Notes: generated by a model from the sequence alone, not told the origin. Positions 44,740 to 53,719 are shown, numbered from the stretch's first letter. The stretch: DNA of 64,000 nucleotides from Cytobacillus oceanisediminis 2691 (GCF_000294775.2 NZ_CP015506.1:2579501-2643500); one strand, 5' to 3'. Made by a program: numbers and translations.

Positions 44740-44892
44740 CGAATCACCTTCACAATATTTAGAATTCGCATTCTATTGTAATGCATAAAAAGAAAAACAA
44801 ACAGCATTATTAACTGTTTGTCGTTTGGAAGAGGTTTATTTTATTGCTGAATTTTTTTATGGGAAATTGTCTTGGATATTAATAGCTTTTTG

Positions 44893-45085
44893 GTGAGCCC
44901 ACCAGTTTTTGTCGCCATAAACGGACTATGTCGACCTTTTTTTGTGTGGCACTAAATTTTGTTTTTTTATGAACACTTCATTGAGACCTTTTTAAGGTGA
45001 GCCACTGAATTTTCGTCTTCATGAAGGTTCTATGGACGCCCATATGTTCGTGAGCCACTGAATTTCCGTCGCCAAGATCATATAA
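44893..45085. repeat. Degenerate tandem repeat, four units of ~51-53 bp
   Basis: Units start with GTGAGCC or close variants at 44893, 44944, 44997 and 45050 (spacing 51, 53, 53). Each continues CACTGAATTTTCGTC and an ATGAA/CATAAA word. The last two units are most alike and the second is most decayed. No gene covers this stretch. Confidence 0.75.
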
Positions 45086-45101
45086 AAGCCTGCACTTAAA
45101 A

Positions 45102-46172
45102 TTATCTGCGGTGTTTGTTAATTTCCTTTATCAAAACCGTTAGTGCATCGCTCATTGGCGAGGCTTGCATGTTATTGATGATTTGTCCTCGTTTTTTTTC
45201 AAGTTTATCCAGGGATTCAAGAAGGCTTTCTTTTGTTAAGTTCTCCTCTTCCAATGTAAGGGAGAATCCTTTTTTTAAGAAGGATTCTGCATTTTGTATT
45301 TGGTCCCCCCTGCTTTGTTTTTTGGTTAGCGGGATGATGAGCATAGGAAGCTTCAAAGCAAGGAATTCAAAAATGGCATTGGATCCTCCTCTGGTGACGA
45401 CTGTATCTGTAGCAGCGAGGATATCAGCAAGCTCGTTGCTGATGTACTCAAATTGTCTGTAGCCTTTAATGTTTATTAAACTCTCATCCTTTTGACCTTT
45501 GCCGCATAGATGAACAATTTGGTATATAGAAGTCAGCTCCTGAAGGGATTCCCGGATCGTTTCATTCATTTTCTTAGCCCCCAGACTGCCGCCCATTACA
45601 GTCAAGATTGGCCTTTCATCCGTAAACCCTAGAAGCGCCCTTCCCCTCTCCTTTTCACCGGAGAAGATTTCCCTTCTGATCGGAGATCCTATAGCCGTAG
45701 TCTTTCTTGCAGGAAAATGCGACGCAGCTTCATCGAATGAAGTAAAAATCCTGTCTGCAAACCGCTGAGAAATTTTGTTTGCAAGTCCTGGAGTCAGGTC
45801 ACTTTCATGAATATATATTGGTATTTTTAATGAGCTTGCCGCAATTATAACAGGGACCGATACAAATCCGCCTTTTGAAAATACAAGCTTTGGCTTCAGC
45901 TTTTTAAGCAGCTTTCGTGCTTCGATAATCCCTTTTAATACACGAAAAAGATCTTTTATATTTTCTTTATCCATGTAGCGGCGGAGTTTTCCGCTGCTAA
46001 TTCCGTAATAAGGTATGTTCATTTCAGAAATCAATTCTTTTTCGATTCCCTTTATTGAGCCGATATAGTGAATATCCCATTCCCCTTGGGAAAGTTCATT
46101 TATTATGGCGATATTTGGAGTCACATGGCCGGCAGAGCCGCCCCCTGTAAAAACAATCGTATTTTTTTTCAT
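45102..46172 (-). CDS. MurG-like UDP-GlcNAc glycosyltransferase (second copy type)
   Basis: A 356-residue GT-B glycosyltransferase of the MurG family, which adds GlcNAc to lipid I to make lipid II on the inner membrane face. The signatures are GGGSAGHVTPN at residues 10-20, SKGGFVSVPV, HESDLTPGLAN, VMGGSLGAKKMNE, and the UDP-GlcNAc-binding TRGGSNAIFEF with the following PLTKKQSRGDQ. Several bacilli carry a second MurG outside the dcw cluster, and the setting here (no mur or fts neighbours) fits that. TAGGAAATG start. Confidence 0.88.
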   Translation of the reverse strand: MKKNTIVFTGGGSAGHVTPNIAIINELSQGEWDIHYIGSIKGIEKELISEMNIPYYGISSGKLRRYMDKENIKDLFRVLKGIIEARKLLKKLKPKLVFSKGGFVSVPVIIAASSLKIPIYIHESDLTPGLANKISQRFADRIFTSFDEAASHFPARKTTAIGSPIRREIFSGEKERGRALLGFTDERPILTVMGGSLGAKKMNETIRESLQELTSIYQIVHLCGKGQKDESLINIKGYRQFEYISNELADILAATDTVVTRGGSNAIFEFLALKLPMLIIPLTKKQSRGDQIQNAESFLKKGFSLTLEEENLTKESLLESLDKLEKKRGQIINNMQASPMSDALTVLIKEINKHRR

Positions 46173-46211
46173 TTCCTACCTGCCTAAACCAATTTTAATT
46201 ACATTATACAT

Positions 46212-46526
46212 CTAAGATACAAGTTTAAGTCCGATTGCAGCACTTAATACCATTGCAATAAAAAATATCCGTTTTACATCTTTGGGCTCTCCGTACAGAA
46301 TCATGCCAAGAATGGCTCCTCCAGCGGCACCAATTCCAGTCCAGACCGCATAGGCTGTCCCCATCGGCAGTTCTTTCATGGCCAGCGCAAGAAATATGAA
46401 GCTGGCGCCAAAACCGCCAATCAGCAGGAAAAATGATTGCCAATTCCTTTTTTTGTGCCAGCTGTTAATCATGGTGACACCTGTCATTTCAAAAAGCCCA
46501 GCCAGAATAAGAAACACCCAGCTCAT
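46212..46526 (-). CDS. ykkD: Guanidinium exporter subunit (SMR family)
   Basis: A 104-residue small multidrug resistance protein with four helices. Glu13 in [14 protein letters not shown] is the proton/substrate-coupling residue. It ends like B. subtilis YkkD ([17 protein letters not shown]). It forms a heterodimer with YkkC. The start overlaps the ykkC stop (ATGA), with AAAGGAGC before it. The guanidine riboswitch upstream identifies guanidinium as the exported ion. Confidence 0.93.
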   Translation of the reverse strand: MSWVFLILAGLFEMTGVTMINSWHKKRNWQSFFLLIGGFGASFIFLALAMKELPMGTAYAVWTGIGAAGGAILGMILYGEPKDVKRIFFIAMVLSAAIGLKLVS

Positions 46527-46855
46527 GAAGCTTCAGCTCCTTTATCTTCGTTTGTCACCAGCTTTAAGCCTAAAACACCTAATAACAAAATAAGAACAAG
46601 AATTATTTTAGATAATTTCAAAGGCTCTCCGAAAAATACAATTTCAGATAAAACTGTACCAGCAGTGCCCAAGCCCACAAAGACCGCATATACCGTTCCC
46701 ACAGGCAGGACTTTGCCAGCCATTATCATCAAATAAAAACTGACTGCTATGCATAAGATGGTCCCTGCCCATGATAATGGATCATCCGCATGCTTTAACC
46801 CAATCACCCAAAACACTTCAAAAAATGCGGCTATAAATACCTTCAGCCACTGCAT
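46523..46855 (-). CDS. ykkC: Guanidinium exporter subunit (SMR family)
   Basis: A 110-residue partner of YkkD with four helices. Glu13 in [19 protein letters not shown] is the coupling residue; [15 protein letters not shown] is the conserved third-helix part. The ATG at 46855 follows AAAGGGGCTG. A longer reading frame that extends upstream through the riboswitch is not real. First gene of the pair. Confidence 0.93.
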   Translation of the reverse strand: MQWLKVFIAAFFEVFWVIGLKHADDPLSWAGTILCIAVSFYLMIMAGKVLPVGTVYAVFVGLGTAGTVLSEIVFFGEPLKLSKIILVLILLLGVLGLKLVTNEDKGAEAS

Positions 46856-46895
46856 GAAATCAGCCCCTTTTTTACGAATATTATTCCCGGAAAAA

Positions 46896-46938
46896 GAAAA
46901 AAGCCCGGAAGATATCTGATGAACAGTATCTCCCAGGC
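46896..46938 (-). terminator. Attenuator terminator of the guanidine riboswitch
   Basis: On the minus strand the AGCCTGGGAGATA end of the aptamer pairs with TATCTTCCGGGCT, followed by TTTTTC. Its 5' arm is part of the aptamer, so ligand binding prevents termination. Confidence 0.88.
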
Positions 46939-47022
46939 TTTTATCCTTCCGTGGCATAGCTTTTATAGCTATGAGTTTTCTCTCGGACCAGGCCAGCAGC
47001 TGCTGCGGAACCCTAGAAAACC
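46924..47022 (-). ncRNA. Guanidine-I (ykkC) riboswitch
   Basis: On the minus strand the class's conserved blocks appear in order: CTAGGGTTCCG, GGCCTGGTCCGAGAGA, a variable hairpin, CCACGG, and AAAGCCTGGGAGA. It precedes the ykkC-ykkD exporter pair that expels guanidinium, in full agreement. Confidence 0.95.
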
Positions 47023-47093
47023 TTTTTATTAGATTTACTGGCATTATAACAAAATAAAAGCCCCTTTTCCATAATAATAAATGGAAATAGATA

Positions 47094-47372
47094 TCAAGAC
47101 ACATGATTAGCAAGGACATATTCTTTTTCCCAATTCCGGCTGTCTGATATTTCAGCTGATAAAGAATGCAATGAGCATCTCGATGCAATATGACTGAGTG
47201 ATGGCGGATAGGGGCTTTTTCTTATATGACCTATTATGCAGCTCAGAGCCATCTCATAGTCGAATTGCTGGCAATAATTAAAATAATAATTAACGATTTC
47301 GTTTTTGATCCGAAAAGGCGGATATATTCTTTCAATAAGAACAAAAAGCGTCAGCATCTCTGTTTTGTTCAT
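47094..47372 (-). CDS. Orphan helicase-loader/inhibitor-like protein (phage G39P type)
   Basis: A 92-residue protein. Its first 65 residues ([20 protein letters not shown], then [27 protein letters not shown]) follow the N-terminal domain of phage replicative-helicase loaders/inhibitors such as SPP1 G39P, with the TKxE start, ~25-residue helices and the KSPYPPSxxxIA end. The C-terminal third is unlike that family. GGATGGGGTAA precedes the ATG. No phage genes are near, so it may be a relic or a domesticated copy. Family call moderate. Confidence 0.55.
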   Translation of the reverse strand: MNKTEMLTLFVLIERIYPPFRIKNEIVNYYFNYCQQFDYEMALSCIIGHIRKSPYPPSLSHIASRCSLHSLSAEISDSRNWEKEYVLANHVS

Positions 47373-47428
47373 TTACCCCATCCTTTATGATTAACGTTAA
47401 TTCAATTATTGCCTTTTTTACTAAAACA

Positions 47429-47452
47429 ATACCCCTGCAACTGGCAGGGGTT
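47429..47452 (-). terminator. Intrinsic terminator of exoA
   Basis: ACCCCTGC-AACTG-GCAGGGGT, 6 bases after the exoA stop; the T tract is broken. Confidence 0.65.
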
Positions 47453-47457
47453 TCGCT

Positions 47458-48213
47458 TTATATTTCCAATTCAAGAGCTACCGGGCAATGATCGCTGCCC
47501 ATAATGTCGCAGTGGATCTGTGAATCTAGTATTCTTTCTTTTAGCTTTTCGGACACAATAAAATAATCAATCCGCCAGCCGATATTCCGCTCTCTTACCT
47601 TGGCCATGTAGGACCACCAGGTATATGCTCCTTCCGCTTCGGGATATTTATAGCGGAATGCATCAACAAACCCGGATCCAAGCAGTCTGGTCATTTTTCC
47701 ACGTTCTTCATCAGTAAAGCCTGAGTTGCCCCTGTTGGATTTAGCATTTTTTAAATCTATTTCGAAATGAGCCACGTTTAAGTCCCCGCACATGATCACA
47801 GGCTTAATCTGATCCAGGCCGAGTAAATACTCCCGGATCCGCTCTTCCCACTCAAGACGGTTTGGAAGCCGGGCCAGGTCACGCTGTGAATTCGGAGTAT
47901 AGACATTAACAAGATAAAAGCCTTCATACTCAAGCGTGAGAATCCTGCCTTCAGGTTCTGTTTCGTCATCGCCCAATCCATAGCGAACAGAGAGCGGCTC
48001 TTTTTTTGTAAATACAGCTGTACCGGAATATCCTTTTTTTATCGCATAATTCCAGTATTGGTGATAGCCTTCCAGTATGAGCTCGATCTGTCCTTCCTGC
48101 AGTTTGGATTCCTGAATGCAAAATATGTCTGCATCCACTTCTTTGAAGTAATCCATGAATCCTTTTTTCACACATGCCCTTATGCCATTCACATTCCATG
48201 AAACGAGTTTCAT
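47458..48213 (-). CDS. exoA: Exodeoxyribonuclease III / AP endonuclease
   Basis: Base-excision-repair nuclease of 251 residues that cuts 5' to abasic sites. The fold's signatures are SWNVNGIRA (Asn), CIQESKL (metal Glu), YTPNSQRDL, GDLNVAH (Asp/Asn), WRIDYFIVS, and the catalytic pair in GSDHCPVAL (Asp-His). Length and sequence follow B. subtilis ExoA. AAGGAGATATAATAGC precedes the ATG. Single gene with its own terminator. Confidence 0.96.
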   Translation of the reverse strand: MKLVSWNVNGIRACVKKGFMDYFKEVDADIFCIQESKLQEGQIELILEGYHQYWNYAIKKGYSGTAVFTKKEPLSVRYGLGDDETEPEGRILTLEYEGFYLVNVYTPNSQRDLARLPNRLEWEERIREYLLGLDQIKPVIMCGDLNVAHFEIDLKNAKSNRGNSGFTDEERGKMTRLLGSGFVDAFRYKYPEAEGAYTWWSYMAKVRERNIGWRIDYFIVSEKLKERILDSQIHCDIMGSDHCPVALELEI

Positions 48214-48359
48214 TGCTATTATATCTCCTTATGTTAAAAAATCTGTCTGAATACAACATTACCACGGATATTCAATACTTGCACAGTTAAAGTACTGTAA
48301 CGGGAATGGCAAACAACAAAAATTACTGGCAAATGCAGCATACTTTAATTAGCGGTGCT

Positions 48360-48674
48360 CTATTGCCTGAATATCATGGTACCGGCATTCATTTGCACTA
48401 ATTTGACCTTTTCACCCCGCTTAATACTTTCATATAATGATGCCGTCAGCTCAAAGGCTTTGCCATTATCCAGCCGAATCCAATATTCTTCATGCGTGCT
48501 GAAGTTGCTCAAGTAATTATCAACCGAGGTCTGCCGATATTTTTCCTCTATTCTACCTTCGAATTCTGCGATATGAGTTTCCTCAGCCACAAGACCTGAA
48601 ATGAAGCCATAATAGACGACCAGCATGAAAGCTGCCACTTGAACATAGAGGCCTGATTCCATCCACTTTTTCAA
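48360..48674 (-). CDS. Small membrane-anchored hypothetical protein
   Basis: Unrecognised, 104 residues. It has one N-terminal membrane helix (VQVAAFMLVVYYGFISGLV) and then an extracytoplasmic domain of about 70 residues (FEGRIEEKYRQTSVDNYLS; RLDNGKAFELTASLY), beta-rich towards the end. The pattern of a single helix followed by a short OB- or SH3-like beta domain is seen in many small bacilli proteins. Ribosome site GGGATGAAC. Confidence 0.6.
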   Translation of the reverse strand: MKKWMESGLYVQVAAFMLVVYYGFISGLVAEETHIAEFEGRIEEKYRQTSVDNYLSNFSTHEEYWIRLDNGKAFELTASLYESIKRGEKVKLVQMNAGTMIFRQ

Positions 48675-48761
48675 TTGTTCATCCCTCTGTTTCTATTGTT
48701 TGTTAGTGAGCTATCCTCAATAGATTGGGATAAACCTTAGAATTTCAAACATGCATACAAT

Positions 48762-48786
48762 AAAAAATGCCCAAATCAATGGGCAT
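48762..48786 (-). terminator. Intrinsic terminator of the thi operon
   Basis: On the minus strand ATGCCC-ATTGATTT-GGGCAT then TTTTTTA. The 5' arm overlaps the thiE stop. Confidence 0.82.
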
Positions 48787-49444
48787 TTCTCATTATTCTA
48801 TTTACTGAATCATATAACTTGGCGGCTGCTTTTTCTGGTGAATCCGCCTGGCTGATTGCAGAAATGACAGAAACACCGTCTGCTCCTGCCTCAATTAGGG
48901 GAGATGCATTTTCAGAAGTAATTCCGCCTATTCCTACAACAGGAATTTGGATGTCGGCAGATCTTAATTCTGTCAAAAAAGTAAGTCCCTGTACTGCTTT
49001 GGCATCTGCCTTTGTGGATGTCGGATAAATAGGCCCTATGCCAATGTAATCTGCGCCTTGACGGATCGCTGTTTCCGCTTCCTGCATGCTGTGCACTGAG
49101 ACTCCCAGGATTTTGCTGCCAATTTTCCTGCGGACCACATCGGCTGCTTCATCGTCCTGGCCTATATGGACACCATCTGCATTTATTTTAACTTCCAATT
49201 CAATATCATCATTGACAATAAAAGGGATATTGCTCTGTTTGCAGATTGCTTGAAGCTTTTTTGCGAGCGATTCCTTTTCTTTACCATGAAGGCATCCTGC
49301 TCCTTTTTCACGGAATTGAAATAACGTAATGCCTCCCTTGATGGCTGCTTGAAGGACATTTTCAGGATTCTGGCAGCAATTTGTGCTGCCCATTATGAAG
49401 TATACTTTTAATAAGCTTCTCATTGCCTGCGGATTAACAGCCAT
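48776..49444 (-). CDS. thiE: Thiamine-phosphate synthase
   Basis: A 222-residue TIM-barrel enzyme joining HMP pyrophosphate and thiazole phosphate. Signatures are [29 protein letters not shown] (Mg2+/PPi), [13 protein letters not shown] and VGIGGIT. ATG at 49444 follows AAGGAGGCTGAAG and overlaps the thiD stop. Last gene of the TPP-controlled operon. Confidence 0.95.
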   Translation of the reverse strand: MAVNPQAMRSLLKVYFIMGSTNCCQNPENVLQAAIKGGITLFQFREKGAGCLHGKEKESLAKKLQAICKQSNIPFIVNDDIELEVKINADGVHIGQDDEAADVVRRKIGSKILGVSVHSMQEAETAIRQGADYIGIGPIYPTSTKADAKAVQGLTFLTELRSADIQIPVVGIGGITSENASPLIEAGADGVSVISAISQADSPEKAAAKLYDSVNRIMRNAH

Positions 49445-50258
49445 ATACTTCAGCCTCCTTCTTCCTTTTATTGAACGCCCAGTGATTGGTAGGTCCATGA
49501 CCGCTGCCAATTCCTAAATCATTTTCAATTGCTGCCTGGATGAATTTTTTTGCCCGATCAACAGCCTCTGGCACGGTAAGACCGTCAGCGAGGCCAGCGG
49601 TGATGGCAGCCGAGTAAGTGCAGCCTGTTCCATGTGTGTTGGCTGTTTGTATTCTGCTGCTTTTAAATTCCGAAAAACTTTCTCCGTCAAAAAGAAGGTC
49701 TGCTGCTATGTCTTTTGCTTCATCATGGCCGCCTTTTATGATGACATTTTTCGCTCCAAGGTGATGCAGTTTTTTTGCTGCTTCTCTTTTATCCTCTAGT
49801 GAACGAATTCTTATGTCCGTTAAAACCTCTGCTTCTGGAATATTCGGGGTAATCACCAGAGAGAGAGGGATAAGATGCTTTTTCATCGCTAATATCGCTT
49901 CATTCTGAAGAAGACTTGCTCCTCCCTTTGCTATCATTACTGGATCTATGACGACATTTTTCCAGCCGTATCTCACAATTTCATTGGAAACACTCTCGAT
50001 TATATCTGCACTAAAAAGCATTCCTGTCTTCACAGCGTCAGGTCTGAGGTCTTCTCCTATCGACTGAATTTGAGCAGAAACTGCCTCTGCTGTCATTGGA
50101 TAAACTCCTTGAACACCCTTGGTGTTTTGAGCCGTTACCGCAGTTAAAGCAGACATGCCGAAAACACCGAGTTCCTGAAATGTTTTTAAGTCAGCTTGAA
50201 TGCCCGCGCCGCCGCCGCTATCAGAACCCGCTATGGTTAAAGCTTTGTTCACTTTCAT
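49434..50258 (-). CDS. thiD: Hydroxymethylpyrimidine (phosphate) kinase
   Basis: A 274-residue ribokinase-like enzyme that makes HMP pyrophosphate. It carries [37 protein letters not shown] and the anion-hole [11 protein letters not shown]. It overlaps thiM (ATGA) and thiE (11 bases). Fully coupled operon. Confidence 0.96.
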   Translation of the reverse strand: MKVNKALTIAGSDSGGGAGIQADLKTFQELGVFGMSALTAVTAQNTKGVQGVYPMTAEAVSAQIQSIGEDLRPDAVKTGMLFSADIIESVSNEIVRYGWKNVVIDPVMIAKGGASLLQNEAILAMKKHLIPLSLVITPNIPEAEVLTDIRIRSLEDKREAAKKLHHLGAKNVIIKGGHDEAKDIAADLLFDGESFSEFKSSRIQTANTHGTGCTYSAAITAGLADGLTVPEAVDRAKKFIQAAIENDLGIGSGHGPTNHWAFNKRKKEAEVYGC

Positions 50259-51082
50259 TTATATTGCCTCCTAACTGGTCGTTTTTCAAAAGAGCCATAT
50301 GATTCAACATCTGCAGCTGAAATGTTATATAAGCTATTCAAAAACTCTATTTGGAAAGTGCCTGGTCCTTTGCCATCCGATTTTTCTGCTGCGATTTCGG
50401 CTGCAGAGCCATAAACGACCAATGAAGTTACTGCCGCTTTTACAGGATCCTTTTCAATAGCAGCGAAAGCTCCTATTATTGAAGTAAGAAGACATCCGGC
50501 ACCCGTTACTTTCGTTAGAAGAGGATGGCCATTGTTAATGGCAAAAGTGGATTTTCCATCTGAAACGATATCCTGTTTTCCTGTAATAACGGTTACTGCA
50601 CCAAGTTCTTTTGCTGCCGACTTAGCAAGCTCTGAAGTGTTACCTGCTGCTTCAATTGCATCTACGCCCTTTATACTCCATTTCTGTCCTGCCGCGTTGG
50701 CAATTTCTGCAGCATTCCCTCTTATGATGGTAATATCTAACTCTTCTAATATTCTTTTAGCTGTATCTGTGCGATAAGCCGTGGCGCCGACACCAACCGG
50801 GTCGAAAATGACTGGAACCCCATGCTGATTTGCTGATTTACCCGCTATGAGCATACTTTTTACTTCTTTTTCTGTCAGTGTTCCCATATTGAGAACCAAT
50901 GCACCAGCTATTTTAGCCATTTCAGCTGCCTCTTCATGTGCATATGCCATTACTGGTGATGCCCCAATTGCCAGCAGGCCATTTGCAGTAAAGTTTGTTA
51001 CCACCACATTTGTAATGTTATGTACAAGTGGGTTTGACACTCTTACTTTTTCCAATAGACTGCTAAACTCCTGAATGTTCAT
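50255..51082 (-). CDS. thiM: Hydroxyethylthiazole kinase
   Basis: A 275-residue salvage kinase that phosphorylates hydroxyethylthiazole. It carries [35 protein letters not shown] and the catalytic TGAGCLLTS near residue 190. It marks the operon as salvage rather than de novo, since no thiC or thiG is present. The stop overlaps the thiD start. Confidence 0.95.
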   Translation of the reverse strand: MNIQEFSSLLEKVRVSNPLVHNITNVVVTNFTANGLLAIGASPVMAYAHEEAAEMAKIAGALVLNMGTLTEKEVKSMLIAGKSANQHGVPVIFDPVGVGATAYRTDTAKRILEELDITIIRGNAAEIANAAGQKWSIKGVDAIEAAGNTSELAKSAAKELGAVTVITGKQDIVSDGKSTFAINNGHPLLTKVTGAGCLLTSIIGAFAAIEKDPVKAAVTSLVVYGSAAEIAAEKSDGKGPGTFQIEFLNSLYNISAADVESYGSFEKRPVRRQYK

Positions 51083-51095
51083 CTAAAATCCTCCT

Positions 51096-51857
51096 TTAAT
51101 TCATAACTAATCCGCCATCTACAACCAGATTTTGTCCAGTAACTGCCCTTGCCCATGGAGAAGCGAAGAAGACTATCGCATCAGCCACTTCTTGAGGATC
51201 TGTGACTTTTCTTAATGGAGTCGAGTTTTCGATAATTTTAAAGACTTCCTTAGAGGTCGAAGCACTGGCATCTGTCGTTTTTAACAAACCTCCCGATACC
51301 ATATTTGCAGTAATTCCATATTGGCCCAGCTCATTCGCCATATTTCTGGTGAAGCCTAATAAAGCAGCTTTGCTGGTCGTATAGTCATGATAGGGTACAA
51401 CTGGATGCTGGAATAGATTGGTGCCGACCGAGATTACCCTGCCAAACTCCAGTTTTTTCATATCTTCAAGACCTGCCTGAACTGTGTTCAATGCTCCCAG
51501 AATTGCACCTTCCAGCTGGCTTTTGTAATCATCCCATTTAATTGTTTCTGCATCTTTTTTCGAAATAGGGTCAAATTGAAAGTTTACCAGTGCATTATTG
51601 ACTATGGTTGTAATAGGAGCTCCAAAGTGTTCCTTCGTCTCTTGAAACATGGAGTTCACTTGAACACTGTCCCTAATATCAGCACGAATGGCAATGGCTT
51701 TTTCGCCAATTTCCTTCTGCAGAGCATGGGCTTTTTCCTCGCTATGGAAATAGTTAATGACAACTTTCGCTCCTTCTCTCGCGAATGCTTTTGCGGTTTC
51801 TTTGCCCAGCCCTCTGCTGCTGCCTGTAATGATGACAATCTGATCGTTAAGATTCAT
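51096..51857 (-). CDS. SDR reductase heading the TPP operon (FabG-like)
   Basis: A 253-residue classical SDR. The nucleotide motif GSSRGLG, a variant NNALVN in place of NNAG, a catalytic Ser in SVGTNL, and Tyr/Lys in YTTSK are visible; the end GQNLVVDGG is typical of FabG-like enzymes. It is the first gene after a TPP riboswitch and precedes thiM by 13 bases, so it is expressed with thiazole salvage. Its substrate is unknown; an alcohol or aldehyde side chain of the thiazole would fit, which is inference. Ribosome site AAGGAGGATTTTC. Confidence 0.87.
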   Translation of the reverse strand: MNLNDQIVIITGSSRGLGKETAKAFAREGAKVVINYFHSEEKAHALQKEIGEKAIAIRADIRDSVQVNSMFQETKEHFGAPITTIVNNALVNFQFDPISKKDAETIKWDDYKSQLEGAILGALNTVQAGLEDMKKLEFGRVISVGTNLFQHPVVPYHDYTTSKAALLGFTRNMANELGQYGITANMVSGGLLKTTDASASTSKEVFKIIENSTPLRKVTDPQEVADAIVFFASPWARAVTGQNLVVDGGLVMN

Positions 51858-51901
51858 AGAAAATCCTCCTTATTGATAGCCAATTCATCTGTTTTAGAGA
51901 A

Positions 51902-51934
51902 CAAAATAAAAACCAGATCCGCAATTGGACCTGG
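51902..51934 (-). terminator. Attenuator terminator of the TPP riboswitch
   Basis: On the minus strand CCAGGTCC-AATTGC-GGATCTGG followed by TTTTTATTTTG. Confidence 0.88.
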
Positions 51935-51970
51935 CTGAATAATCTAAGAGAATTAGTCGTTCCCCGCAAT

Positions 51971-52068
51971 TACTACTTTCCTACGCTGGTATGATCCAGA
52001 TCAGGTCCGAAGGGTAAAAAACAGTCCGGTTTCTTTCTCAGCCCGCGCATCGGGCACCCCTAGCAGTA
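51971..52068 (-). ncRNA. TPP riboswitch controlling SDR-thiM-thiD-thiE
   Basis: On the minus strand: P1 arm TACTGCT, AGGGGTGCCCG, GGGCTGAGA, TACCCTTCGGACCTGATCTGG, ATCATACCAGCGTAGGAA and the closing AGTAGTA. A terminator follows, so it acts by transcription termination, unlike the thiT element. Confidence 0.96.
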
Positions 52069-52187
52069 AAACTATTAAGTTGGCTGTTTTCATCTTAGCC
52101 TGAAACGTTAAATCTGTAAAGTCTTGCAATTCTGCCTGTTCCTCTTTATGGTGTAAATAGGAATACATAACTTGGAGGAATTAAAGA

Positions 52188-52649
52188 ATGGCTGAACACC
52201 AATTCCAATTAAAAGCATATTGGCCAGGACTTCGGAATGATGTTGGAGAAATTGAAACAGGCGGGCTTAAAACAAAGGTTTCCATTCCGCCAGAAATGGA
52301 AGGACCCGGAATCGGAACAAATCCGGATGAAATGCTGCTGGGGGCAGCGGCAACTTGTTATATTATTACCCTGGCAGCTATGATGGAACGAAGTAAACTC
52401 GAGAAAGAAAACCTTACGATGGAATCAACCGGTATTGTAGATGTAACTAAAGGTGTGATTACATACAAGAAAATTATTCATCGCCCTGTTATCTTGTTAC
52501 AGGCGGATGCGACTGAAAAGGATCATTCACTTGCGCGCAAGCTGGCGCAAAAAGCTGAAGCATCCTGTATGATTTCCAGGGCGATTAAAGGTAATGTAGA
52601 GGTAGAATTGGAAGAAACGATTCTAACTGCCAAAAACACTTCGAAATAA
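52188..52649 (+). CDS. OsmC/Ohr-family peroxidase
   Basis: A 153-residue OsmC-type protein of the SACOL1771/YmaD subgroup. The two redox cysteines are in GAAATCYIITLA and in KAEASCMISRAIKG. Conserved PDEMLLGAAA precedes the first. It probably reduces organic hydroperoxides in the cytoplasm. GGAGGAATTAAAG precedes the ATG. Confidence 0.88.
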   Translation: MAEHQFQLKAYWPGLRNDVGEIETGGLKTKVSIPPEMEGPGIGTNPDEMLLGAAATCYIITLAAMMERSKLEKENLTMESTGIVDVTKGVITYKKIIHRPVILLQADATEKDHSLARKLAQKAEASCMISRAIKGNVEVELEETILTAKNTSK

Positions 52650-52651
52650 CC

Positions 52652-52678
52652 AAAAACCGGCATGATTGCCGGTTTTTA
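52652..52678. terminator. Bidirectional terminator
   Basis: AAAAACCGGC-ATGATT-GCCGGTTTTTA. Confidence 0.92.
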
Positions 52679-52682
52679 TTCT

Positions 52683-53432
52683 TTAAAGAGCCCACTTTCG
52701 GATTGCCTGTGCAACACCAGCTTCATCATTAGTTCCAGTAATAGCATTCGCTGTTTCTTTCACAATATCCTGCGCATTTCCCATTGCTACACCCCAGCCT
52801 GATTCCTCGATCATGGCAATATCATTTAAGCTGTCACCCATCGCCATTACATTTTCCATCGAAATGCCAAGAAGCTCTGTTACCTTCTGGATACCTTTGG
52901 CTTTATTGATTCCAAGAGCATTTACCTCAATATTAGTTAAGCTGGAATTTGTAATCTCCAGATCCCCTTTTGTTTGAAGCTCTTTATGAATGAGTTCCCT
53001 GATTTCATCATCTGATATATCAAATCCAAATTTAAGCCATTCATGGTCATGAATATTTTCAGGCATTTCATTCCTCCAAACCCGTTCACAGCTTGTTGCC
53101 CAGAAATTAGTCTTATGTGACTGGGATAGGTTCCACATCCACTCCATTATTTTTGAATCAACTGGAGTCCTTGAGATTGATTCACCATGAGGGCCAAATA
53201 TTTCACTGCCGTTGACTGTGATCAAGTAGGAGTTTAATTCCAAAGAATCGGAATGGTCGCCTGCCGTAAGCCTGGATCTTCCAGTGCTCAAAATAACTTC
53301 AATTCCTTTTTCCTTTGCCTCTCGTATGGCCTTACGGTTTTCATCAGGAATTTCCCCTCTGGAATTCAACAAGGTTCCATCCATATCAAGAGCGATTAAT
53401 TTGATCTGTGGAGCAATATTTGATTGTGACAT
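52683..53432 (-). CDS. Cof-type HAD phosphatase
   Basis: A 249-residue sugar-phosphate-type phosphatase, HAD class IIB. Motif I IALDMDGTLLNS (two Asp), STGRS motif II, a C2B cap, and the C-terminal MAMGDSLNDIAMIE motif IV are visible, with a conserved Lys in NKAKGI. ATG at 53432 follows AAGGGAG. A longer reading frame upstream lacks a ribosome site. Substrate unknown. Confidence 0.87.
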   Translation of the reverse strand: MSQSNIAPQIKLIALDMDGTLLNSRGEIPDENRKAIREAKEKGIEVILSTGRSRLTAGDHSDSLELNSYLITVNGSEIFGPHGESISRTPVDSKIMEWMWNLSQSHKTNFWATSCERVWRNEMPENIHDHEWLKFGFDISDDEIRELIHKELQTKGDLEITNSSLTNIEVNALGINKAKGIQKVTELLGISMENVMAMGDSLNDIAMIEESGWGVAMGNAQDIVKETANAITGTNDEAGVAQAIRKWAL

Positions 53433-53594
53433 AATAATCTCCCTTCTTTCTTGCACAATATAGCCATTATATAAATAAACAATCCTCCCATCAAAAACAA
53501 AGCACTTGGGCAAAATCATTTTTTCAATATAGGGGTTATTATTCCCAATCTAAATGTAAAGGCTGGAATTACTCAATAAGTGAGGTGATGATGA

Positions 53595-53648
53595 ATGCCT
53601 CCCATATTATTTTTGCTCCTACTGTTCTTAACCTATGCATTGATGTAG
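53595..53648 (+). CDS. Candidate hydrophobic micropeptide, 17 aa
   Basis: TGAGGTGATGATGA precedes ATG and then codes MPPILFLLLLFLTYALM and TAG. The sequence is a single membrane helix. Peptides of this size are common accessory or sporulation factors in bacilli, but chance is possible. Confidence 0.35.
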   Translation: MPPILFLLLLFLTYALM

Positions 53649-53719
53649 ATTTATTTATATAGGAGCCTACTTAATGGTTTCCGCTTTTTTTGTATAAGCT
53701 TAATAAATGCCAAAAAGTT

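Noticed and set aside
44893-45085. Short CRISPR array
   Set aside because: Units are imperfect and about as long as the spacing; there are no unique spacers between identical short repeats and no cas genes.
46523-47188. Long open frame reading through the guanidine riboswitch as an N-terminal extension of YkkC
   Set aside because: It crosses the aptamer and terminator, has no ribosome site, and the family length fits the start at 46855.
47094-47372. Prophage remnant region
   Set aside because: Only one gene is phage-like; flanking genes are typical chromosomal genes.
52683-53519. Longer start for the Cof phosphatase
   Set aside because: The extra residues look unlike the family and AAGGGAG supports the ATG at 53432.
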